From Protopterus annectens (lineage: Eukaryota; Chordata; Ceratodontiformes; Protopteridae): DNA of 64,000 nt. Position numbers and translations under genes: made by a program. This document shows, piece by piece, positions 43,095-54,234 of the stretch. Within the stretch, counting starts at the first letter, position 1; every line of letters begins with the position of its first letter. The stretch is from positions 1,198,403,475 to 1,198,467,474 of the forward strand of contig NC_056737.1 in the NCBI RefSeq assembly GCF_019279795.1, in the 5' to 3' direction. The notes beneath the pieces were generated by a model. It was not told the origin of the DNA. It made no database searches and saw nothing but the letters and a program-made list of their open reading frames with translations.

Positions 43095-44660
43095 TGAATG
43101 TGTACGCTTTATTGATTCCTCCCATTGTTTTTAATAGTCCAGTATTTAATTCATTTGTTGAATGCTATTTGCATTTTGCGGATGATATATTCTTTATCTG
43201 GACTGGTGAAGTTTCTGAGCTGTTATAATTTGTTCAATATTTGAATAACAACACAGGATTTTTAGATCTCTCTTGAATATTCTGTTTCTAAGATTAATTT
43301 TTGGATGTGGCTCTGTAGAAAGATGAAAGCAGTAAGATTAAACCTAATTTGTATAGGAAAATCTGCAAGAAAAATACATTTATTAATAGGCGTAGTATGT
43401 ATCCATCATTTATTTGTAGAAATATTTTAAAAAGTCAGTTTTTGATAGCCTCGAGGATGACTATTTTGAACTAGAATTGGTGTTTAATAAATCAAAGGAT
43501 GAATTTTTACAAAAGGGATAGAGCACACAATCTATTGATTCAGTCATTGCTGAAGTACTAGGTCTTTGGGAATCAGTTGCTGCCCCTTGTTTTATGACAT
43601 TACAATTAATGGAACCAATGCACATACTGGTAATTCCAATTGTCATAATCCATTAAGGATTATTTTAACTTATTTTAGGAGTATCAATAACGTCTGTGAT
43701 ATCATTAAAGAAAACGGGCCCATTTTATTAACAGATGAGCTAGTTATATCCGTTGTTGGTCTCTGCCCATTATTTACTTTTAGGAAAAACTGGTTACTTA
43801 ATAAAAATGTACATGTTGCAACTTTTGCCATATCAGAGAATATTGACACATTTCCTTACCACAAATCTAAATATTCTTCAGAAACATCTAGCTTCACACA
43901 ACCAGTGACTGCTAAAATGTATACTTGCAATAGTTATGCTGATTGTAATACTTTAAATATTCCTAAATCTTGTTAAATGTCAGTTATGTGCTTCTTTTTA
44001 TGTTGGCAAAACCAACACTGCCTTTTGGGAGAAAAAAAGTGAACATGTCTGTGATATAAAAAAGTTGAAATCTACTAATGCTTTAGGTAAACATGGAATA
44101 TCTGCTGGTGATGACCATCATTTTAAATTTTTTGTGCTACAAGGGATTAATGTTTCCTTACATGGGGGTGACATCTTGAACACACAGCTACGATCGAACT
44201 TGAATGGATCATCAGGCTACAGGCTTTGGCTTTTCCTGGGCTTAATGACTCAATCTCTTTAAAACCTGTTTTACCCCAAAGTGGTTTGCATTATTGATTC
44301 TTGTCATGTGATAATTTTTTTATGTATTTAAAGACCCATCTTGTGTGTGTGTCTTTCGGCTTTTCCCGGTTAGGGGTCGCCACAGCGGAACTCCGGTCCG
44401 CTAATGATTGGCAGTAGAGTTTTACATGCTGGCTTGCCGGGCCTAACGCACAACCTTCAACGAAGGAACGCCCATTCACGCATGTCGTCACACAGTAGAC
44501 ACTTTAACTGAGAATCGAACGGGCAACGTCTAACTGTGAGGCGACAACGCTACCGCAGCAATAAAGACCCATCTTGTAATGTTTTAATTTCTAGTGAAGT
44601 GCCTTTGAGCGTGAAAGTACCTACACTTTTATTGCTAATAAATTATTCTCCTTTTAGCCA
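43095..44660 (+). pseudogene. Penelope-like element: RT right part and GIY-YIG
   Basis: Resumes the RT broken at 31,059. It reads VFNSPVFNSFVECY and HFADDIFFIWTGE-like with shifts (the PLE YxDD-F-F-W block), then YLNNNTGFL, LNLICIGKSARK and SINNVCDIIKENGPILLTDE (43,566-43,976), with GLCPLFTFRKN, typical PLE connector sequence. Next come CQLCASFYVGKTNTAFWEK (GIY-YIG start) and LRSNLNGSSGYRLW (domain end, 44,065-44,262). The catalytic box reads FADD. Many shifts and stops. The 3' UTR is cut by a SINE at 44,343 and ends around 44,660. Confidence 0.75.
44343..44563 (-). mobile_element. tRNA-derived SINE with 14-bp target duplication
   Basis: Flanked by aaagacccatcttg at 44,329-44,342 and 44,564-44,577. 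On the minus strand it starts with a tRNA-like head: GCGGTAGCGTTGTCGCCTCA (A box region), then GTTCGATTCTC (B box). It ends CGACCCCTAACCGGGAAAAG, then CCGAAAG, and an ACAC tail. The 3' end is of the type shared by vertebrate RTE-class LINEs and their SINEs, so an RTE LINE probably moved it. It sits in the PLE 3' UTR, so it is younger than that PLE. Confidence 0.85.
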
Positions 44661-44746
44661 TGACAGCTGTGGCCATTTTCTATAATTTCTAAAAATAAGA
44701 GGCAAAATCAGGGACATTATGTAAACTCAGGGAAAGCTAAAATGGA

Positions 44747-44802
<56 letters not shown>

Positions 44803-45529
44803 CAGTATTGATTACCACAAGCAATAACACAACAAGATTTAGAGAAATACATCCTCATTGCATCTAAACATGTCTCTGAATTGCATTTTCCATGACAGGA
44901 GACAAATGCCCCTTTTGGCCACAGAACATGATAGTGTTTGTGGTGGTATTCTTTCTAAATCCAGGCATATATATGACACACAGCTCTAAAAAGATTGTAC
45001 AGATGGCCAATTATACTGACAAAGACTGTCTGATGGTAAAAATAAGATATTTTAATTCTGTGTGATAAATCCAAAAATATTCATGATTAATTATAAGGAA
45101 ACATTTTTTTGTTTGTAGGAAAAATTAAAGAGTTAGAAAACGAAAATTGTGGAGATGGATGTTAAAGAAATTATCTGCAAAATGTCAACTGATACAAGCA
45201 GATGAGTGGAAGAATATGTAACTCATCCAGTGGAATAGACAACTGAGCATGTTTTTTAGTAGTGATAGAATTCAAGAGATTTGGAAAAAGTTATCACCGA
45301 ATATAGATGTGATTGCTCTCAAAACTTGAATAGTAAAATGATAGCTAATGGTTTATATCTTAAGTGTATGTCATGATAGAGGCACAAGATGGATGAAATA
45401 TTAATGAGTGCTGGTTGGGTTATATGGACCAGCAGGTGTGAAGAAATGCTATTTAATAAATTGTGGGATACTGATTAGAGGATGCATAAAATGACAAGCT
45501 ATAAGTTTTATACTTAATTATGTGCTATA
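44661..45529. other. No recognised gene; (GT)n tract
   Basis: 44,750-44,800 is a GT microsatellite. The remainder is AT-rich with no family match. Confidence 0.5.
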
Positions 45530-45702
45530 AAAAGAAGTTATGTGCTCACCATAATGTTCCATGGTGGTTGTTCTTCATCTTGCCTTCCTTCTTGCTGGTT
45601 GGGTTCAGCTCCGACTCACCTTATACTATAGCTTGAGAGCTTTTTACTGGCTCGAGGCTAGCCCCTATCCCAACATGCCTAGCAGTAGTTACCCAGATCT
45701 CA
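45530..45702. repeat. DIRS III left inverted terminal repeat
   Basis: Starts agaagttatgtgctcacc and ends tacccagatctcat. Inverted match to 51,788-51,942 over the inner ~130 bp (ggctcgaggctagcccctat and others), with a distinct outer 45 bp as in DIRS IV. Confidence 0.85.
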
Positions 45703-45919
45703 TTTATGATAACCCACCAGACTAAATAGGTCCAAATTTTACTAAACTTACTTATGAGAAAAAGACCTGCATACGAGAGTGTAATCATCAGCAAAGAGAA
45801 AGGAAGGAAAAACTAGGTCTAACCAACTGGTAAGCAAAAGGGAACTCAGCCAGTGGAGCCAAACAAAAGGGAAGAAGAACTCCTGTAGACCCTCCAGGAG
45901 GGGGAAGGAGGGTGGGACG

Positions 45920-46028
45920 CAAGAAGGAAGGCGAGATGAAGGACAACAAACATGGAACGTTATGGTGAGTACATAACTTTTTTATGTTATGTTGTCCACA
46001 TTTTGCCTCCATTCTTGCTGGTTGGGAC
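45920..46028. repeat. DIRS III internal complementary region
   Basis: Mirrors the left terminus (cgttatggtgagtacataac) and then the right terminus (atgttatgttgtccac). The two mirrored ends meet at about 45,978-45,984 in a T run. Confidence 0.85.
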
Positions 46029-46079
46029 AGCATCCCCAGCACCTGGTTCTTGTGTGGCTCACTAGAAAAGACTCTTCAG

Positions 46080-47300
46080 GACCATGGGACCAAAGGATGC
46101 CCTGTTCCAGGAGGCCACATCTACTTTGTAATGAGAGATAAAGATATGAGGATTAGCTCATGTAGCTGCCGCACAGATTGAATCTAAAGTCAGTTTGGCT
46201 TGAAAAGCAATAGAAGTAGCCAAGGCCCTAGTTGAGTGTCCTTTAATTTTTTCTGAAAGTTCTTTGTTCTGCAAAGTGTAGACATGGATGATAGTGTCTG
46301 AAAGCCACTTTGATAGGGTCACTTTAGAGACTGGACAACTTTTCTTGTTGTCTGCAAAGGATATAAACAATTGGTCATATTTTCTGAAATTCTTAGTCAT
46401 GTGTAAATAAAAACGTAGCTGTCTATGAACGTCCAATTGATGGAGCTTATACTCTGCCTTGTTGTCATAATTGGGAAAGAATACAGGAAGCTCTATGGAT
46501 TGATTTAAATTATGCTCTCAACACACCTTGGGTAAGAAGGAGGGATTGGTTTTGAGAGAAACTATATTTGTGGAAAATCAAGTAAGGGGGATGAATAGAT
46601 AAGTCCTTTAACTCTGAAACCCTCCTAGCTGAAGTAATGGCGGTTAGGAAAAAGGTCTTCCATGTCAAATATTTCAATGGACAAGAAGTAGCTGGTTCAA
46701 AGGGGGGGGGGGGCAAGAGTCTCTAAAACTAGATTTAAATCCAAGGGGTGGAGAGTTTCTCTAATTGGAGGTCTTAAAAGGGTAGTACCTTTTAGGAATG
46801 CTTTACATAGCCTGTGGGACATGATGTTAGAGCCCATTTCTCCTACATGAACATTATAAATGGCAGCTAGCTGAACTTGGATAGTAGCTGCCGCTGCTCC
46901 TCGTTCAAATGTTTCAGCAAGGAATTCCAGAATCTTAGAAATGGGAGCAGTGAAAGGATCAATGTCATTCTTTTTTGCCCAACAAGAGAACCTCTTCCAT
47001 TTACTAGCATAACGTTTTCTTGTAGTGGCTTTGTGGGATGAAATCAAAATGTGCTGAATTGCCGGGAAAACATCTGGGAGCCTGGCTAAGACCAGAAGTG
47101 GAGAAACCAAGCTGTCAGCTTAAGAGTATGGATGGAAGGTTGGAGAGCACCCGAATGATGCATCAGGAGATCTGGAACTGGGTCCATTATCCAAGGCTCC
47201 CCTTGCAGATGAGGCCAGAGGAATGGGAACCAAATCTGTCGAGACCAGTAAGGAGCAATGAGGATTAACTTGCAACCCAACAACTGTGCTTTCTGAAGAA
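46080..47300 (-). pseudogene. DIRS III tyrosine recombinase
   Basis: 47,110-46,697 holds ATTRKRYASKWKRFSCWA, then DIDPFTAPISKILEFLAETF. 46,716-46,510 holds ITSARRVSELKDLS (box I Arg) and YSFSQNQSLLL. 46,436-46,158 holds LDVHRQLRFYLHMTK, GHSTRALATSIAF (His-x2-Arg) and ICAAAT. The expected Trp codon after this reads TGA, after which FISHYKVD (catalytic Tyr) follows in frame. A shift separates the first two parts near 46,700, in a G run (10 G). All catalytic residues are still present. Confidence 0.85.
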
Positions 47301-48840
47301 CCTTGGGGATCAGGGGGAATGGTGGGAAGACATAAAGCAGTCCCAGGGGTCAATTGTGAACTAGTGCACCCCTGGGTGACTGTCTCGGTGGTGGGACTAG
47401 GGCAAAGTAGCTGCTGCATTTGTTGTTGTGGGGAGTGGCGAAAAGATCACAGCATAGCTGGCCCCATTTGCGAAAGATCAGCTCTACAACTTTCTGTTTC
47501 AGGGACCACTCATGAGGCATTAGAATAGACCTGCTGAGCTTGTCAGCTATCACATTGGATTTCCCCAGAATGTGCAGTTCAACCAGAAAGCACTGGGAAG
47601 ACATCGCCCATTGCCAAACTTGTAGAGCCTCTCAGCATAAGGGATAAGACCTGGTTCCTCCCAGTTTGTTGTTGTTGTACCATACTACCGACATATTTTC
47701 TGTCTGAATTGCTATAGTCCCCGTAGGTAGAGAGTCTTGAAGTGCTTGCAGTGCCAGAAGCACTGCCCCTATCTCTAGGACATTGATGTTCAAGCGGTAT
47801 TTATATTCTTGCCAAGTCCCTTGAACAGTCTGTTCCAGATAATGACCCCCCCACCCTATCTGGGAAGCATCAGTGGTCACTGTGGCTATGGGTTGGGGGG
47901 TTAGAAATGTTCTGCCCATTGATACCAGAGGGGAATGAAGCCCCCATGCTAAATTCTTCTTACATGACTCTGTGATCCAAATCTGATATGACATTGGTAA
48001 ATCCTAGAATGACCATTGAGCCAACAGGAGCCACTGCGGAATTCTCATGTGGAAGCACTTCATAGGGACCAAGATAATCGCTGCAGCCATCGAATCCAAT
48101 ACCTTGAGGACGAATCTTGCCTGGATTCTCTTTCTTTTCATGAGAAATAAAACTTGACGTCAAATGGTTAACACTCTTTTGTGAGGCAGTTTTGCTATCA
48201 TGGCCCTTGTGTCTAAATCTGCCCCTATAAATGTAATATACTGACAAGGCATCAAGGCAGACTTTTCGTAATTTATGGTGATGCCTAGTTGTGTACAGGT
48301 GTGAAAAGTGGAGTCCTGTGCCTCGATTAGCTGATGCTTGGTGTTGGCAGTGAGGAGCCAGTAGTGTAGATATGGAAACACCCGGAATCCTAGATGCCTC
48401 AGATGAGCCGTGACTACTGCCATACATTTGGTGAACACCCCGGGCGGTATGGTGAGACCAAAGGGCAGAGCTCTGAACTGGTAATGACTGGCTCACAGCC
48501 AGAAGCGTAGGTACCTCCTGGACAACCTGTCCATTTTTATATGGTACTACACATCCTGGAGATCGATGGAGCACATCCAGTTGTCCTAACCCAAAAAGGA
48601 AGAATGGACTGCAGTGTTACCAACTGGAACTTTGTTTTCTTGACTGATTTGTTGAGTTTGCTGAGATCCAAAATGGGCCTCCAGTCCCCTGTCTTTCTCA
48701 GAACTAAAAAGAACCTGGAGTAAGTGCCGGATTTGATTTGGTCTGCAGGGACTTCTTGCATGGCTGTTTTTTCTAGCAATCTTTAAACTTCTAGGTTTGC
48801 TTGATCCTGAAGGCTGGATGGAATATCTGGTATTGAGTGT
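47120..48840 (-). pseudogene. DIRS III reverse transcriptase/RNase H, catalytic site lost
   Basis: 48,779-48,537 holds VPADQIKSGTYSRFFLVLRK and TGDWRPILDLSKLNK. 48,438-48,160 holds MFTKCMAVVTAHL and the active-site region FPYLHYWLL, where sister copy IV has FPYLDDWLL. Both metal-binding Asp residues are therefore gone. 47,994-47,632 holds the RNase H (TVTTDASQIGWGGHYLEQTV, INVLEIGAVLLAL, IQTENMSVVWYN, with the third acidic residue Glu in place of Asp). 47,604-47,350 holds LGKSNVIADKLSRSIL and CDLFATPHNNKCSSYF. Frameshifts separate the parts. Confidence 0.85.
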
Positions 48841-48989
48841 TCATTTGTTGTAGGGGGTGCTTGGGAGAAAGGAATTTTGTAACCCCTGGATATTATCGAC
48901 AGTACCCATGTATCTTCCATGATTGTTTGCCAGGCTTTTGGGTACCGGGATAATCTGCCCCCAACTGCCTCCAGAGGCGGACAGTCAGG

Positions 48990-51325
48990 ACTCCTTTCAG
49001 GAACGGTGGAAAGGCCTGCCAGCGAAGGTATCTCTGTCAGCCTGATTCTGCAGACCCCCCTGCTATGGGATCAGCATCTTCCATTATTATTTCCCCCTCT
49101 GCCCCTGGGGGAAAAATCTCCACATGTGTCAGGCGAAACTCCCTGGGATTTCCTGAACCACATCTTCCTGATCTTCTCACCCTTGGGGTAAGGTCTAGAG
49201 GGAGCATAAAAATGTACTCCCACAGCAGAGAGCATTTTGCCATCCCGTTCACACCTGGTAAGAGACTCTTTTACCTGAGGCCCGAACAGAGATCATCCGT
49301 CAAAGGGGGTGTTGGTAAAAGAGGACTTGAAGTGCTCCGCAAACTGATAAAGGCGCATCCAGGAGTGTCTATGCAAAGCAACTCCTGTGCCTGCTGCCCT
49401 ACTCACTCCATCTTTTGCGTAAGAGATCAGCCGCATGGAGGAGTTAACTATAGATGTCAAGGTCACAAGCTGTGAAGCTGCCTTGCTCGCAGCTTCTTCA
49501 GCTGTAGGATCCTGTAGGGTATCTCCTAGTTCCTTTAGGAGATCCTTTTGAAGGCATGCAAAGTGGGATGAATAATTCAGTGCCCTGAGAGCAAAGGCCA
49601 CTGTAGCAAACATATGCTTCCCATACCTGTCCATCATAACAGACTCTTTGTTTGGCAGATGGACAGAAGAAGTCTCTGCTAATTCTATCTTGGTGGCTGC
49701 CGCCACCACCATAGCATCAACAGGCGCACCCTGAGATAGAAAGGACCTATCCTATGGAGCAGTTCTGAATTTATTGGGCCTCCTTGGAACTGGTTCCATA
49801 GTCTCTGGGGAGCTCCACGCCTTCCTACTCACTAAGGCCAGGAGAGGCTCAAAAGGTGGAGACACTCAAGAGGTGGAGGATCGGGAAACAAATGCATCCA
49901 GGTACACAGACTCGTCCTCAGAAGGGGCAATGGATTTCCAGCCACCCCTCTATCTAAGGATTTCCAGGATGTCTGAAAAAGAGACATTCTTCAGAGGGGG
50001 ACCAAGGGGACCTTTCTAAGTCCTCCAAGTCTGTGTCTGAAGTGAGAGACTCAGGGGAGTCCAAATGATTTCTCTTACATTTTCTCTTTCGAGGGACCTC
50101 CTCCGAGGGGTGCTCAAGGGAGTTTTCAGAAGAGATGGGGTCACCCAATAGGACATCCTGGAGCATGGGTTCCCTACACTTGGGAGAGGAGGAGGACTGA
50201 AGGCAGATTCAGGCACCAAAAGAGTAGGAGCCAATGGATTTGAGGGTGGAGCAGTCTCAGAGGACAGCACGCTCCTCAGCACCTCAAAGGTACCGCAGTC
50301 CCTGCCCAAAAGAGTCCCTGGTTCCGAAGAGCCCGGAGATCTCCTTCTGAACCGAGGGCGATGGCTTTGAGGCCGATGTAGGAGCTTGAGCTCACCTGCG
50401 CAGAAGCCCCAAGAGGGAGCGCGGGGTCAGACAAGGGTCCAATGCCACTCCCCCCCCCCTCGGAACTGACAAGAGAGCATTAGCCCCCAGATCCCTCGAT
50501 AGACTGAGATAATGAAGAGATCGGAGTGGTAGTCGGAATTGATAAACCAGTGGTAATCGGAGCCGATGGTTCCACCAAGACTTCCATGCACTTCGGCTCC
50601 AAACTCAAAGGAGTCAGAGGAGGAATCGATAACGGTGCGGGTTGGGCTGTTGGCGCCAATTCTTTGTGGGCTGGGCTTGATAATAATTTAGGTAATGCCT
50701 GTGTCTTGAGAAGACTCTTCACCACCCTCTCCACATCATGATCTGAAAGACTCCTGGATGATCGAGAGGAAGACCGATGACTGCCTGCCACAGATTGTAA
50801 AAGAGGGGACTGTGGAACACACTGCACCGGCTCCAGAGAGGGAGACCTGGCTCTCTTGTGAGTCCTGACTGACTCCAAAACCATTGATGCAGTCACCGGA
50901 GAAAGAGCTTTGTTGGAACCAACACTGGGATCTGACAAACTCACAGGTTTGTCCTTTGATTTAGATGGCTCTGAAGTCGGAGTCGATGAAGACGATGGCT
51001 TAGGGGATTTTTCCTGTTTTTTTACTGTCTGAGAACCCTCAGTAGAAACATCAAAGGGGCTCTTTAATAAGCCTTGCAAAATCAACTTATTTTTTCTGTC
51101 CTGCAGGACCCAAGAACTAAAAGTATGACATATAGAACACAAGTGCTGCAGGTGAACAGCCCCTAAGCAATAGACACAGCTTATGTGCCCGTCCGTAAGG
51201 AACATCTTCTGGCAGCATGAGTCACACTTTTTAAAACCCGAAGGTTTTGACTTTTTAGGATCTTTGGACATGCTAGCAGTAACCACAACAGTACCAAAGA
51301 GAAACACCAAAAACAGCAACAACAA
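48990..51325 (-). pseudogene. DIRS III gag
   Basis: The N-terminal 281-codon frame (51,325-50,480) has a possible start at the internal MSKDPKK rather than the upstream Met, since DIRS IV starts MSKEAK. It has a zinc-like array (CDSCCQKM, ISCVYCLG, HLCSICH), then Ser/Pro-rich sequence and LSDHDVERVVKSLLKT. 50,309-49,954 holds RKRKCKRNHLDSPESL. 49,712-49,293 holds VVAAATKIELAETS, MMDRYGKHMFA and HSWMRLYQFAEHFKSSF. Below that is a Gly/Glu-rich C-terminus. Three frames. Confidence 0.8.
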
Positions 51326-51787
51326 AACTAAAATAAACTTTTAACTTTTTTCTTTTTTTTAAAACAGGAAATTAGAAAGGAGGGAAGGGAAAGAGCCTCT
51401 AAGTTAAACAGTGACTCCCCAAATCCAGGAGACCCTCTAACTTAAACAGCTGCTCCTATAAGGAAAGAGAAAGGGAAAAAAAGAAGACAAAAGGCCCTTA
51501 AACTAAGATGGGGCTGAAAGAAAGGGAAGAGGGAATCCTCTAAGTCAAACGGGTTCAAGGGAACGAGTTAAGCCTAAAGGAAAAGGACAGCCACAACTAC
51601 AACAAAAAAGGCAGCAGTGGAAAGGTCAGAAAAGCACTAGCCTAAGATGAAACACACTTTAAAATTAAACTAACAGTAAACTAACAGAAATTAGCTATCT
51701 GAATCCAAAAAATTATCTGAAATACAAGAAGAAGAAAATACTTAGCCTGACCCAGTATGATCAATCTCGATTCTGCAAGCAGAAAAT

Positions 51788-51942
51788 GAGATCTGGGTAA
51801 TTACCACTAGGCATGTTGGGATAGGGGCTAGCCTCGAGCCAGTAAAAAGCTCTTGAGCTATAGTATAAGGCCGAGTCAGAGCCAAGGATCGGCTCTGAAC
51901 CCAACTAGCAAGAACGGAGGTGAGATGTGGACAACATAACAT
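51788..51942. repeat. DIRS III right inverted terminal repeat
   Basis: Begins agatctgggtaattacc and ends gtggacaacataacat. Inverted match to 45,530-45,702. Confidence 0.85.
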
Positions 51943-52236
51943 CTGATATTATGCTATTAATCTAATAACCAGATGACTTATATCACTAAAACCGCTACTC
52001 TTTTTGATAAGTGCCATGGGATCTTTTACATAATGTACACCTGAACTGCCACAAATTCAAGCAAATGGAACCTCAGTTTAATGTCTCATTGAAGGATGGC
52101 ACACACTCAGGAGCTCTTTTATGGTGTACTGTAGCGTCAGTACTAGACAATTATTCCACATATCTGGTGTGGGAGTTGAACCCACATTTTTCAGCTGTTA
52201 CAACAGCCAAGGTGAGTGCAATATCTGTAGGCCAGT
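51943..52236 (-). mobile_element. tRNA-headed SINE of a widespread vertebrate type
   Basis: On the minus strand: a head (CACTCACCTTGGCTGTTGTA, then GTGGGTTCAACTCCCAC as B box), a gtctagtactgacgctacag segment, GAGACATTAAACTGAGGTTC, and AAAAGATCCCATGGCACTTA, then AAAAGAGTAG. This arrangement is familiar from SINE-like repeats of fishes and amphibians, though I cannot name the family. Its 3' end meets the DIRS III right terminus, and DIRS III may have inserted at or cut its tail. Confidence 0.7.
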
Positions 52237-52723
52237 AAAACTGACTTTGGAGTAGCCACTCAACTTGAATAACATGTCTCTGGGAGCTACAATGACATCA
52301 CAGTACACAAGAAACCCATACAAACAAAAGAAGAATATGAAAACTCTGCTCAGACAGCAGTATTGAACTTATAGCCTTGAAACAGAGAGGTGGTCTATGG
52401 GGTGACAAAACTGCAGAATTTCTATCTGAAACATTGATTGATGAGTGAAGCCCGGACAGTGCAAGTGATAAATGACCTCTTCTGTAACTTCTGTCAGCTC
52501 CACTTCAGAATCTGATACAAGCAGGGTACAGTGGAGACTTTAGCCAATAGTTGTCTTTGCAAGTACAGGGAAAGGAATGCTCTGTCCATTGGTTAAATTC
52601 ATACCATGGATTTCTGAGGAAGTCAGGAAAAGACAGGAGAGAATAACAAACAAAAAATATCTCCAGCTCCTACAGTGTCATGACTTTGTACCTCCTACTA
52701 CATAGATCTCCCCCTAGATAGAT

Positions 52724-52789
<66 letters not shown>

Positions 52790-53009
52790 CAGATACAGAT
52801 ATAGATACAGATATAGATATAGATATAGATATAGATATGGTGAAAGAGTACCCCTGTGGGTCTGCAGGTGGTGATGAACCTCCAAAAATAGTAAAAAAAA
52901 CCCCACTTTGACGATGTGAGGTAAGCACCATTTTTGCCTGTGAATGATGTAATACCCTTAGCCTCGTGAGACTAATTTCCAGCATGCACTGGGCAGATGT
53001 CACACTAAA
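52237..53009. other. Intergenic stretch with a (GATA)n microsatellite
   Basis: 52,715-52,840 is a GATA tetranucleotide array that changes to a GATATA-type array. The open frames across it are artefacts of the repeat. Nothing else recognised. Confidence 0.85.
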
Positions 53010-53715
53010 TATGAAATGGGTGGGATACAAACTAGCACCTCCAAATCTGATGTTTTAGTTCTTTCCCATAAGTTACTGAATTGCTTCCTACAGGTGAGAG
53101 GAGAGCAGCTACCTAAAGTGAAGGAATTTAAGTATCTCTGGGTTGTGCTAATGAGTGGCAGCAAAGGGGGATATGAAGGGTATAGGGGTGACAGAACTAC
53201 ACATGTTCTACTGGACTGGGGTGGTAAAGTGACAGATGAGGCAAAGAATGAACCTGTCATTTTATCACGTATGTTGCCCCATCTTCACCTCACAGATTTT
53301 TGGTAATAACCTAAAAGACTGAGATGGTAGATGCAAGTGGGGAAATGTAGGTTCCTTTGCAAGGTTGCTAGAATCATGCTCTATGGCAGTGTGAATACCT
53401 CAGCTTGAGGAGGAGCTTAAAGTAGAGACACTGGCTGATCCTTTGGGTTAAGTGAAGTCAGTTGAGCTGGTTTGAAAACCTCGTGATGTTTATCAAGATG
53501 TGCCATTGCAGGATGCCCATCAGTAGATGCAAGACACAGTGGGGAGATCATATTATTTAGTTGCATGGGAACACTTGGGAATCCTCCAGGATAATGTTGG
53601 AACCATGACTGTATGTAGGGAAATCTGGTCAGTACTTCTCAATATGTCCTCTTTAGGACAAGTGGTTTAGGAAATGGGTGGGTGGGTGCATGCGTGGAAG
53701 AATGGATGGATAAAT
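53010..53715 (+). pseudogene. RTE-like LINE 3' fragment
   Basis: 53,085-53,200 encodes LPKVKEFKYLWVVLMSG, the RT C-terminal block usually written VxEFKYLGVxxTSDG. 53,470-53,560 encodes SWFENLVMF, then RMPISRCK, matching the LRWFGHLVRMP region. The element ends in a gggtgggtgggtgc, then aatggatggataaatg tail at about 53,680-53,715. Stops and shifts throughout. The tail type and motif order are usual for RTE-class elements, which may also supply the SINE 3' end seen at 44,343. Confidence 0.6.
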
Positions 53716-54234
53716 GTCATAAACAGAGGCACTTATTGCATTTGAGAAATAGTCATTCTTTTTACACCGGTGTGTTTGACAGTTAAACTTATAGTTTGGA
53801 CATTTGCAGTTTCAATGGATATAATCACAAACAACAGAGTGAGCAATATGTGAGAAGAAACTTAAGAGATACTACATGATTATCCATGAATAAAAATTAT
53901 TTCCTTCTCCTTATCAGATCTGCACTATGAAAAGTGAACTTGTTAAGTTGAATGTAATATAGTTACAGCATTGATGACCACACTATTCTTAACCAGCATG
54001 TAATAGGAAAGAGCATCAGTGGTTCCTTATTTGCCACAGTGCATGCACTACACTTCAGGGGATGGAGAAGTCCCCTTTTGGTTCCTTAATTCTAATTCTT
54101 CCTTGGATTTCCATAGACCTGGCTTGTCATATTCCTTGCTTGGGCAGATTATAATGTATTCATTTCCTTATTTATCAGCATGTTCTTGCATGTCTCAGCA
54201 TTAAAGTCTGTCTCCACCCATGCATAGTAAAGGG
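53716..54234. other. No recognised feature
   Basis: No repeat family or gene recognised. The open frame at 54,019-54,204 has no known motif. Confidence 0.4.

Larger units (their letters stand above)
45530..51942 (-). mobile_element. DIRS-like retrotransposon III, complete in outline
   Basis: Inverted terminal repeats at 45,530-45,702 and 51,788-51,942, an internal complementary region at 45,920-46,028, and gag, RT/RNase H and recombinase in the usual order. Length about 6.4 kb with no large insertion. Lesions: both catalytic RT aspartates replaced, stops in gag, RT and recombinase. Its right end abuts a tRNA-headed SINE at 51,943. Confidence 0.88.

Noticed and set aside
52670..53030. Open frames across the GATA tract
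   Set aside because: Tyr-Leu-Ser-Ile repeats are produced by the tetranucleotide; no start or domain support.
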